Positions 1-5,308 of a DNA stretch of 7,907 bases are shown here, piece by piece. Each line of letters opens with the position of its first letter. Within the stretch, counting starts at the first letter, position 1. Position numbers and translations under genes: made by a program. The stretch covers positions 6,992-14,898 of the forward strand of contig CAJTYN010000066.1 of assembly GCA_910584115.1 (NCBI GenBank). Reading direction: 5' to 3'. The notes below the pieces were generated by a model, which saw only the letters and a list, made by a program, of their open reading frames with translations, searched no databases and was not told where the DNA came from. This DNA comes from an uncultured Lachnospiraceae bacterium (lineage in GTDB: Bacteria; Bacillota; Clostridia; Lachnospirales; Lachnospiraceae).

Positions 1-2
1 AC

Positions 3-557
3 GACATAGAACAACATATCTCTGCCTGCACCCACTGCCCCCTGAGCCGTACCCGGCATCTGCCGGTCATGGGGCGCGGGAGCCGCAAGGCTGCGGTCAT
101 GCTGATCGCGGAGGCCCCGGGGAGCCAGGAGGACCTGGAAGGGATCCCGTTCGTCGGGCGCTCCGGGAAGATCCTGGACAAACTCTTGGATGCCTGTTCG
201 CTGACGCGGGAGGAGATCTATATCACGAATATCATCAAATGCCATCCGCCGGGGAACCGGGACCCGAAGGAGGAGGAAAAGAACGCCTGTATCCCTTACT
301 TGAAATACGAGACTTTCCTCTTGAGACCGAAGATCATCGTCTGCCTGGGACGCGTGGCCGCCCAGCGCATCATCTCGCCGGACTTTAAGATCACCCGGCA
401 GCACGGCACATGGACATACCGGAAAGACTGCGCATTGACGGCCATCTACCACCCTTCGGCGATCCTGCGGGATCCGTCTAAATTCGAGGTCACGAAGGCG
501 GATCTTCTTGAGATCGTGAGAAAACGTGACTCTTTCACTGGGACAACTGACGACTGA
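3..557 (+). CDS. Uracil-DNA glycosylase, family 4 type (5' partial)
   Basis: Base-excision repair enzyme that removes uracil from DNA. The reading frame is open to the left edge, so the gene starts outside the window; an internal ATG at 69 is not the start, because the conserved N-terminal CxxC lies before it. The four cysteines expected to hold the [4Fe-4S] cluster are visible: codons at 27 and 36 (CTHC), 240 (IIKC) and 288 (NAC). Active-site motif 1 reads AEAPGSQED followed by GIPFVGRSG, and the C-terminal motif reads YHPSAIL, as in family 4 enzymes (family members usually have GEAPG, here AEAPG). Probably only a handful of N-terminal residues are missing. The TGA at 555-557 is followed at once by a hairpin terminator. 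The exact UDG subfamily is inferred from motifs only. Confidence 0.93.
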   Translation, partial: DIEQHISACTHCPLSRTRHLPVMGRGSRKAAVMLIAEAPGSQEDLEGIPFVGRSGKILDKLLDACSLTREEIYITNIIKCHPPGNRDPKEEEKNACIPYLKYETFLLRPKIIVCLGRVAAQRIISPDFKITRQHGTWTYRKDCALTAIYHPSAILRDPSKFEVTKADLLEIVRKRDSFTGTTDD

Positions 558-562
558 TACAG

Positions 563-610
563 AAAAAACGCCTTCCTGACAGGATCTCTCCTGCCCGGAA
601 AGGCGTTTTT
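563..610. terminator. Bidirectional intrinsic terminator between convergent genes
   Basis: An A-run (563-568) and AACGCCTTCC pair with GGAAAGGCGTTTTT (597-610), with one mismatch or bulge. An inner CAGGA/TCCTG stem with a TCTC loop extends the hairpin. The T-run serves the rightward glycosylase gene. The A-run, read on the other strand, serves the leftward aldo/keto reductase gene that ends at 633. Confidence 0.88.
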
Positions 611-632
611 ATGATCTTTATAGTTTTTACAT

Positions 633-1751
633 TTACAGCAATGCTTCTCTGACTCTCACCAGCTCTTCCCGGATCTTGATGTGCTGCGGGCAGGCTTCCT
701 CGCAGGCCCCGCACTCGCTGCATTCATCCGCGCGCTTCAGCCCGTGACCGCTCACCAGCCAGTCTTCCTGATGTCTTGCCGCCGCCAGATCCCCATAGAG
801 CGTCAGATAGTTCATGGCCGTGAAGGAACCGGAGATCCCGACACCCACCGGGCAGACTTTCGCACAATAGTCACAGGTGGTGCAGGGGATCAGCGGGATC
901 TTCTTGAGCTCTTCCTGCGCCCGGGCCAGGGTCTTCTTCTGATCCACAGTCAATCCGGTAAAATCCTTCATGTAAGACAGATTGTCTTTCATCTGTTCCA
1001 CATTGCTCATCCCCGAGAGGACCGTGATTACGCCCTCAAGATCTGCCGCAAAGCGGACCGCCCAGGACGCGACGGAGCTTTCCGGCTCGGCCGCTTTTAA
1101 GACTTCCCTCACAGATTGGGGAGGCGTCGCCAGCATCCCGCCTTTCACAGGTTCCATGATGATCACCGGTTTCCCGTATCTGCGCGCCACTTCATAGCAG
1201 CCTTTCGACTGTACCGCCGGGTTCTCCCAGTCCGCATAGTTGATCTGGAGCTGCACGAACTCCATCTCCGGATGGGCGCTCAGGATCTTTTCCAGCTCCT
1301 CCGGCGTGGAATGGAACGAAAACCCGATGTGTCTGATCAAGCCCGCCTTCTTTTTCTCCTGGATCCAGCTCCACATATCGTAATCGTCGAAATAGCGCGT
1401 ACGCCCCTCGCCCAGATTATGGAGCAGATAGAAATCGAAATACCCCGCCCCGGTCTGCGCAAGGGACGTATCGAACTGGGCGTACGCCTCCTCTTTCGTC
1501 TTGCAGTCGATCCACGCGGCGTTCTTCGTGGCGAGCTGGTAGCTCTCCCTGGGGTAACGTTCCACCAGCGCCTGACGGATCGCATCCTCGCTCCCCGCGT
1601 ACGCCCAGGCCGTGTCAAAATAAGTAAAACCCGCTCCCATGAACAGATCCACCATCTCTTTTACCTGTTCCACATCGATCGCGTCGCCCTTCTGCGGCAG
1701 ACGCATCAGGCCAAATCCCAATTTCCTGATCTCTTCACCTAAATAAGCCAT
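633..1751 (-). CDS. Aldo/keto reductase with C-terminal 4Fe-4S ferredoxin domain
   Basis: Predicted cytosolic oxidoreductase of 372 residues. The N-terminal part is an aldo/keto reductase barrel with the usual tetrad: Asp46 and Tyr51 in YFDTAWAY, Lys76 in LATKN, and His111 in YLLHN. The last 85 or so residues hold two cysteine clusters, C290/C293/C296/C300 and C344/C347/C350/C354 (CxxCxxCxxxCP), expected to bind two [4Fe-4S] clusters. This architecture is common in anaerobic Clostridia (COG1453-like) and suggests ferredoxin-type electrons may take part, but the substrate cannot be read from sequence. The ATG at 1749-1751 has AAAGGAG nine bases upstream (1761-1767). It is transcribed away from the adjacent MerR regulator, from a promoter with a 19-base spacer, so induction by that regulator's ligand is likely. 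Confidence 0.93.
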   Translation of the reverse strand: MAYLGEEIRKLGFGLMRLPQKGDAIDVEQVKEMVDLFMGAGFTYFDTAWAYAGSEDAIRQALVERYPRESYQLATKNAAWIDCKTKEEAYAQFDTSLAQTGAGYFDFYLLHNLGEGRTRYFDDYDMWSWIQEKKKAGLIRHIGFSFHSTPEELEKILSAHPEMEFVQLQINYADWENPAVQSKGCYEVARRYGKPVIIMEPVKGGMLATPPQSVREVLKAAEPESSVASWAVRFAADLEGVITVLSGMSNVEQMKDNLSYMKDFTGLTVDQKKTLARAQEELKKIPLIPCTTCDYCAKVCPVGVGISGSFTAMNYLTLYGDLAAARHQEDWLVSGHGLKRADECSECGACEEACPQHIKIREELVRVREALL

Positions 1752-1784
1752 ACTCCACCTCTCCTTTAAAGATCTCTGTCATGC

Positions 1785-1813
1785 TTGCATACGATCGTCT
1801 TTCGTACTATCAT
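1785..1813 (+). promoter_or_regulatory. Candidate sigma-A promoter for the MerR-type gene
   Basis: TTGCAT at 1785-1790 and TATCAT at 1808-1813 are separated by 17 bases. Transcription would start near 1820, leaving a leader of about 48 bases before the ATG at 1868. The start lies just before the dyad at 1824-1844, which would suit autorepression. Predicted by eye only. Confidence 0.5.
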
Positions 1814-1815
1814 AG

Positions 1816-1846
1816 AGTATAACAAGTTCGTGTTGCTCGAAGTCAA
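1816..1846 (-). promoter_or_regulatory. MerR-type promoter (19-base spacer) for the aldo/keto reductase
   Basis: Reading leftward, a -35 box TTGACT (1841-1846) and a -10 box TATACT (1816-1821) are separated by exactly 19 bases (1822-1840). Ordinary sigma-A promoters have 17; spacers of 19-20 are the hallmark of promoters activated by DNA distortion by MerR-family proteins. The spacer overlaps an imperfect dyad, with TTCG at 1827-1830 and CGAA at 1838-1841 (arms 1824-1830 and 1838-1844, 5 of 7 positions matching). The dyad centre is about 3 bases off the spacer centre, so the exact operator edges are uncertain. Confidence 0.7.
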
Positions 1847-1857
1847 GACTTTTTTTT

Positions 1858-1862
1858 GGAGG
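1858..1862 (+). promoter_or_regulatory. Ribosome binding site that sets the MerR start
   Basis: GGAGG lies five bases before the ATG at 1868. An in-frame TTG at 1856 would overlap this site and has only a T-run upstream, so the ATG is preferred. Confidence 0.75.
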
Positions 1863-1867
1863 ATCTT

Positions 1868-2284
1868 ATGTATTATACAATCAGACAATTTGCCCGGATG
1901 TTCCATGTATCGGAACACACCGTACGCTACTATACCGATATCGACCTGCTGCCCTGCCGGCGGGATGGCCAGAACCGCCGGATATTTGACGAGGAGTCCG
2001 CCAACTGGATGCAGGGCATCTCCTGTCTGAAAAAATGCGGCGCGTCCTTGAAGGACATCCGAGAATACTGCCGTCTGTGCCAGTCGGAGGATTCCCCGGA
2101 AAACCTAAACGCCCGCTACCAGATCATCCTCAGACAGCGCGCGCAGGCCCGCCAAAAGGCCGAGGAGGCAAAAGCCACGGCCGAATACATGGACCGGAAA
2201 GTAAAGCATTATGAGGACATCCTGGCAGGTCTGCTGCCGGACGATACCAACCCGGGGAGCTGGACCCATCCGAATGGATGCTGA
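1868..2284 (+). CDS. MerR-family transcriptional regulator
   Basis: DNA-binding regulator of 138 residues. The N-terminus YTIRQFARMFHVSEHTVRYY is the MerR winged helix-turn-helix, followed by the typical DIDLLPCRRDGQNRRIF wing. The middle (about 50-75) resembles the usual SCLKKCGASLKDIREYC stretch, and residues 85-122 are rich in A, K, E and R and form a probable dimerising coiled coil. There is no large C-terminal ligand domain, as in small aldehyde- or thiol-stress MerR proteins. Six cysteines are present (30, 53, 57, 68, 71, 138), including C68-x-x-C71; thiol, metal or electrophile sensing is possible but inferred. It is divergent from the ferredoxin-type aldo/keto reductase and probably controls it. 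Its stop lies nine bases from the stop of the opposite-strand flavoprotein gene, with no clear terminator. Confidence 0.92.
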   Translation: MYYTIRQFARMFHVSEHTVRYYTDIDLLPCRRDGQNRRIFDEESANWMQGISCLKKCGASLKDIREYCRLCQSEDSPENLNARYQIILRQRAQARQKAEEAKATAEYMDRKVKHYEDILAGLLPDDTNPGSWTHPNGC

Positions 2285-2293
2285 TCCCGGATG

Positions 2294-3082
2294 CTAGCCC
2301 TCTATCTTACCGACCGCGGCGGCATAGACCACACATTCATACAGCGGGTTTTCCGACGGCCCCGGGGCGAAGCCCAAAAGCTCGTCCAGGATATCCTGGT
2401 CATACGCCCCGACCGCGCAGGCGCCGCACCCGATGGATCCGCAGGCGAGATACAGGTTCTCGCACATATGCCCGGCGTCTAAGAGGATGTATTTGGACGC
2501 TTTGAGTCCATAGCGCCATTCCGTCCTGTAGGGGAGCGCGCTCCACACGAAGAGCACCGGCGCGGCGGCGGCAAAATGCTGTCCGCACAGTGCCCGGGTC
2601 AGTTCCGCCTCATAGTCCTGGGACGCATCCCACACCTCCAGCGCATGCTCACCGGGAAGGTAATGGTAGAGTCCCCTTCTCAACCCCTGCACCCGGTTCA
2701 CAAAGAGATACGTCTCCAGCGGATGGCGGGACCCGGCGGAGGGAGCGCTCCTGAACGTCACCGGCTCTTTTCGCCCGACGATCTTGCGTATCCCCTGGGT
2801 GGCCCAGAGCAGGAAAGACAGCTCATGTTGGGAGAGCGGCGCCTGCGTATATTTCCGGTGGCTCTCCCGCCGCATGATCAGATCCCATATATCGTTGGAG
2901 ATCCCGAGTCTGTCAAATTCCACCGGGAGAGGGATCGCGGTCTGGCGACACCTCTTTTTCATGCTGGGGATCGCCGGCTGGCCCTGTTCCTGGTCGGTCT
3001 GCTCCGCTCCCACATCTCCGGAATGATACCCTTTCAGAAATTCGCGGTTCTTCATGATCTGGTACTTGGTCTTATCATTCAT
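2294..3082 (-). CDS. SagB/ThcOx-type nitroreductase-like flavoprotein
   Basis: Predicted FMN-dependent oxidoreductase of 262 residues. Recognisable blocks are LIMRRESHRKYTQAPLSQHE (69-88), ELSFLLWATQGIRK (87-100), SAPSAGSRHPLETYLF (112-127), RGLYHYLPGEHALEV (136-150) and the C-terminal ASKYILLDAGHMCENLYLAC (195-214). These match the SagB/ThcOx branch of the nitroreductase fold. Known members oxidise azolines to azoles in RiPP biosynthesis, but many stand-alone relatives have no assigned substrate, and no cyclodehydratase, precursor peptide or transporter is seen here. It is the last gene of the five-gene leftward operon. Its ATG is five bases after the stop of the tRNA-editing gene, whose final codons carry the AAGGA ribosome site, so translation is probably coupled. 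Its true substrate is unknown. Confidence 0.85.
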   Translation of the reverse strand: MNDKTKYQIMKNREFLKGYHSGDVGAEQTDQEQGQPAIPSMKKRCRQTAIPLPVEFDRLGISNDIWDLIMRRESHRKYTQAPLSQHELSFLLWATQGIRKIVGRKEPVTFRSAPSAGSRHPLETYLFVNRVQGLRRGLYHYLPGEHALEVWDASQDYEAELTRALCGQHFAAAAPVLFVWSALPYRTEWRYGLKASKYILLDAGHMCENLYLACGSIGCGACAVGAYDQDILDELLGFAPGPSENPLYECVVYAAAVGKIEG

Positions 3083-3087
3083 CTTCT

Positions 3088-3597
3088 CTACATTCCTTTC
3101 TCCTTTTGCGGTATACGGATCACGCGGACGGTGTTCCCGTGCTCTTTTACAAGATCGATCAGGTCCTCTGCCCTCAGCCAGACGGTGGCCGTGTTGTCAT
3201 CAGGATGCACCCCGATCAGCCCCGGCGCGGCCAGAAACTCTTCATCCAGGAAGAACCCGACCTGGTGTCCGTCGTCGTTTAGGAGTCCCAGCGGCGTGAC
3301 CGCGCCCGGTCTCAGCTTGAGGATCCGCCCCAGATCCTCAGCGGATGCAAAAGACAGCGGGCGGGTCCCGTGCTCTCTTCTGAAGCCTTTCAGATCCACC
3401 TGTTTGTCCCCTCTGACCGTGATCAGGTAATAGACGCGCTTTTTGTCGTCCCGCAGAAAGAGATTCTTCGCGTCGGCCTCTGGATATGGGAGAGTCACAT
3501 CCGAGAGTTCTTCCATATTATAGACCGCCTTATGTTCCGTGATCTCGTGCCAGATGCCCCGGTTCTTTAAGAACTCATAGATCCCATTCTTGTCCAT
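3088..3597 (-). CDS. Prolyl-tRNA synthetase-associated editing protein (ProXp-ala / YbaK-like deacylase)
   Basis: Trans-editing enzyme predicted to hydrolyse Ala mischarged on tRNA(Pro), protecting translational accuracy. The 169 residues carry family marks: Lys44 in AKNLFLRDDKK (matching the essential lysine of ProXp-ala), RGDKQVDLK (62-70), LRPGAVTPLGLLND (95-108) and GVHPDDNTATV (129-139). The preferred start is the ATG at 3595-3597, with AAAGGGG (3603-3609) five bases upstream. A GTG at 3610-3612 that overlaps the preceding stop as GTGA would add five residues, but it has no good ribosome site. It lies between tag and the SagB-like gene in a tight operon. The Ala-tRNA(Pro) specificity, rather than another YbaK-superfamily substrate, is inferred from the overall match. 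Confidence 0.9.
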   Translation of the reverse strand: MDKNGIYEFLKNRGIWHEITEHKAVYNMEELSDVTLPYPEADAKNLFLRDDKKRVYYLITVRGDKQVDLKGFRREHGTRPLSFASAEDLGRILKLRPGAVTPLGLLNDDGHQVGFFLDEEFLAAPGLIGVHPDDNTATVWLRAEDLIDLVKEHGNTVRVIRIPQKEKGM

Positions 3598-3608
3598 ACG
3601 TTCCCCTT

Positions 3609-4193
3609 TCACTCATGTTCCAGATAACATCCCTCTTCATGGGCGTAGATCACGCCCACCGCCTGCAGATAGGCATAGACCGTGACCGTCCCCACAAACC
3701 GCATCCCCCGTTTTTTCAGATCTTTTGAGAGGGCGTCGGAGAGCGGGGAGCTGACTTTATCTTTTTCGCAGATGACCTGGCCGTCCGTCCAATGCCAGAG
3801 GTAATCGGAAAAGCTGCCGCAGCTCTCCTGGATCTCTTGGAACACCCGGGCGTTGGTCACCGCGGCCTGGATCTTCCGGCGGTTCCGTATGATCCCTTTA
3901 TCCTGACACAGCTCCTCGATCTTTTCCTCTCCGTACGCGCAGACCTTCTCCAGATCGAACCCGTCAAATGCCCGCCGGAAGGCTTCACGCTTGTTCAGCA
4001 CACATTCCCAGGACAATCCCGCCTGGAAACATTCCAGGATCAGCATCTCGAACAGCCGCTGGTCGTCGCGGACCGGGACGCCCCATTCTCTGTCGTGGTA
4101 ATGCAGGTAGATCTCGTTCTTGGGATTCGCCCATTTACACCGTATGCGCCCGTCTTTCCATTCCATTTCCCAGTCCTCTCTTTCGCCGATCAT
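3609..4193 (-). CDS. tag: DNA-3-methyladenine glycosylase I
   Basis: Base-excision repair enzyme that removes 3-methyladenine from alkylated DNA. The family signature is clear: RCKWANPKNEIYLHYHDREW (18-37), LFEMLILECFQAGLSW (47-62) and VLNKREAFRRAF (65-76). Zinc ligands expected from E. coli Tag align to Cys19, His33, His185 and Cys189; the catalytic-pocket Glu and Trp align to Glu54 and Trp62. Length (194) is normal. The ATG at 4191-4193 overlaps the ogt stop as ATGA, indicating coupled translation. An alternative start at codon 10 (4164-4166), preceded by AGAGAGG, would give an N-terminus closer to E. coli Tag. Its neighbours ogt and the short MGMT-like gene point to an alkylation-repair operon. 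Confidence 0.96.
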   Translation of the reverse strand: MIGEREDWEMEWKDGRIRCKWANPKNEIYLHYHDREWGVPVRDDQRLFEMLILECFQAGLSWECVLNKREAFRRAFDGFDLEKVCAYGEEKIEELCQDKGIIRNRRKIQAAVTNARVFQEIQESCGSFSDYLWHWTDGQVICEKDKVSSPLSDALSKDLKKRGMRFVGTVTVYAYLQAVGVIYAHEEGCYLEHE

Positions 4194-4729
4194 AAGGCCG
4201 TTCCCCTGGAAGGGACGGACAGCCTCCCCATGTCCGCCCCCTCCAATGTGAGCAGGAAGATCTTTTTCTCCAGGCCGCCCGCATAGCCCGTCAGGCTCCC
4301 GCCCGCTCCGACTACCCGATGGCAGGGGATGATGATGGAGATGGGATTGTGCCCCACCGCGCCGCCCACAGCCTGCGCCGACATCCGCTCCCGGCCGAAG
4401 CGTCCTGCGATCTCCCGGGCGATGGCACCATACGTCGTCGTCTCGCCATAAGGGATCTTACAGAGGATCGCCCAGACTTCTTTTCTGAAAGCGCTGCCCT
4501 CCGGGGCCAGGGGGAGTCCGTCCGGCGTGGGGGCCTCTTTTTTGAAATAGCGGTCCAGCCAGTCACATGTCCGATCCAAGACGTCCGTGTCCCTCTCCTG
4601 CCGCTGCTCCTTCCCCAGGGAGCCGAGGTAGTATTTCTGCCCCTCCATCCAGAGTCCGGCAAGGGCGCCCGCCCGCTCTGCCAGCAAGAGCGGTCCGAGG
4701 GGAGACGCATAACGCTTTGTGTACAGCAA
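4190..4729 (-). CDS. ogt: Methylated-DNA--protein-cysteine S-methyltransferase (full-length MGMT)
   Basis: Suicide repair protein that takes O6-alkyl groups from guanine (and O4 from thymine) onto its own cysteine. The 179 residues have an Ogt-like N-terminal domain beginning LYTKRYASPLGPLLLA and a C-terminal domain with TTTYGAIAREIAG (97-109, helper Tyr100), IIIPCHRVVGAG (132-143, acceptor Cys136) and SLTGYAGG (145-152). The arginine-finger position, 17 residues before the active Cys, is Gln119 (SAQAVGGAVGHNP) rather than the usual Arg. No ATG gives this N-terminus: the frame starts at TTG (4727-4729), which has AAAAGGAG ten bases upstream and fits the family's start. It follows the short MGMT-like gene by 17 bases and overlaps tag by four. 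Confidence 0.94.
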   Translation of the reverse strand: MLYTKRYASPLGPLLLAERAGALAGLWMEGQKYYLGSLGKEQRQERDTDVLDRTCDWLDRYFKKEAPTPDGLPLAPEGSAFRKEVWAILCKIPYGETTTYGAIAREIAGRFGRERMSAQAVGGAVGHNPISIIIPCHRVVGAGGSLTGYAGGLEKKIFLLTLEGADMGRLSVPSRGTAL

Positions 4730-4746
4730 TCTCTTTGATCTCCTTT

Positions 4747-5052
4747 TCAGTCATCCCATCTGCAGTTTCTCAGGTCCACATGGGTCGGATCTTTGAAGGG
4801 AACGCCTTCCTGTCCGAGCAGCTCCCTCTGTTCCGGCCAGCCTGGGGCCAGGCGTCCCGCATGGTCGACCACCCGGTGGCAGGGATATTCCCCGTAAGCC
4901 CCCGCCATCGCCAGGACCCGCCCCACCAGCCGTGCATTCCTGTCCCTGCCGATCAGCCGCGCGATCTGCCCATAAGTCGCCACACGCCCCTCCGGGATTT
5001 CTCCCACCACGGAGAGGATCTCGTAGATCAGATCCTCATCCAACCTGCTCAT
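4747..5052 (-). CDS. Short MGMT-domain protein with PCHR motif (alkyltransferase-like)
   Basis: A 101-residue protein made only of the MGMT C-terminal DNA-binding domain: EIPEGRVATYGQIARLIG (18-35, helper Tyr27), NARLVGRVLAMA (39-50, arginine finger Arg41) and YGEYPCHRVVDHAGRLAPGW (53-72, Cys58). Classic alkyltransferase-like (ATL) proteins have Trp or Ala in place of the Cys and only flag lesions; this one keeps Cys, so it could be an active mini-methyltransferase, a sensor, or a lesion-recognition protein. The C-terminal loop GRLAPGWPEQRELLGQEGVP is ATL-like. The chosen ATG (5050-5052) has AGGAGG at 5065-5070, 12 bases upstream, a long gap. An upstream ATG at 5113-5115 adds 21 residues but lies upstream of the predicted transcription start. 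First gene of the repair operon. Confidence 0.85.
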   Translation of the reverse strand: MSRLDEDLIYEILSVVGEIPEGRVATYGQIARLIGRDRNARLVGRVLAMAGAYGEYPCHRVVDHAGRLAPGWPEQRELLGQEGVPFKDPTHVDLRNCRWDD

Positions 5053-5064
5053 ATCCTTTAAACG

Positions 5065-5070
5065 CCTCCT
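5065..5070 (-). promoter_or_regulatory. Ribosome binding site of the short MGMT-like gene
   Basis: AGGAGG on the minus strand, 12 bases before the ATG at 5052, with AAAGGAT closer in. The spacing is longer than ideal, so start choice rests also on the promoter position and on the match to the MGMT domain edge. Confidence 0.5.
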
Positions 5071-5105
5071 GATATATGATACGATCCGATACATTTTCGT
5101 CATTG

Positions 5106-5134
5106 ATGATACCATGATCCTCCTTTTCTTTCAA
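5106..5134 (-). promoter_or_regulatory. Promoter of the five-gene alkylation-repair operon
   Basis: Reading leftward, TTGAAA (-35, 5129-5134) and TATCAT (-10, 5106-5111) are separated by 17 bases, and TGG just before the -10 makes an extended -10 element. Transcription would start near 5099, giving a leader of about 46 bases. A second TATCAT lies about 25 bases downstream with a weaker -35. No Ada-type operator or Ada regulator gene is recognised nearby. Confidence 0.65.
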
Positions 5135-5230
5135 GCGGATCCGCGCTCTAAAGCCGCCGTCATGGATAAATGAGGATCCAGACCCAGGCTTTCCCTTCAC
5201 AAAAACTTCATGATTTTTTTCATTACTCAC

Positions 5231-5259
5231 TTGCGGCAGATCCATTTTCGTACTATAAT
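5231..5259 (+). promoter_or_regulatory. Promoter of the lipoprotein gene
   Basis: TTGCGG (5231-5236) and a perfect TATAAT (5254-5259) are separated by 17 bases. Transcription would begin near 5266, about 43 bases before the ATG at 5309. It is back to back with the leftward repair-operon promoter, about 100 bases away. Confidence 0.72.
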
Positions 5260-5308
5260 GATGATGAAATATCTCGTCTGTACACTATAAAAACCAAGGG
5301 AGCAGATC

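Noticed and set aside
69..557. The glycosylase gene as complete from ATG 69
   Set aside because: The conserved CxxC iron-sulfur cysteines and the preceding leader lie in frame upstream of 69, so the true start is before the window.
2576..3430. A 284-codon plus-strand ORF opposite the flavoprotein and tRNA-editing genes
   Set aside because: It spans two real, well-conserved minus-strand genes and has no family resemblance or ribosome site.
4567..5061. A long plus-strand ORF opposite the two MGMT genes
   Set aside because: The minus strand encodes two clear protein families here; the plus frame shows no recognisable domain and is a GC-rich shadow.
5053..5115. An N-terminal extension of the short MGMT-like protein starting at the ATG at 5115
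   Set aside because: AGGAGG is only three bases before this ATG, the ATG lies upstream of the predicted transcription start, and the added 21 residues do not belong to the MGMT domain.
5036..5245. A 69-codon minus-strand ORF upstream of and overlapping the short MGMT-like gene
   Set aside because: It has no ribosome site, spans the predicted repair-operon promoter, begins inside the opposing lipoprotein promoter, and matches no family I recognise. Its composition is not clearly coding.
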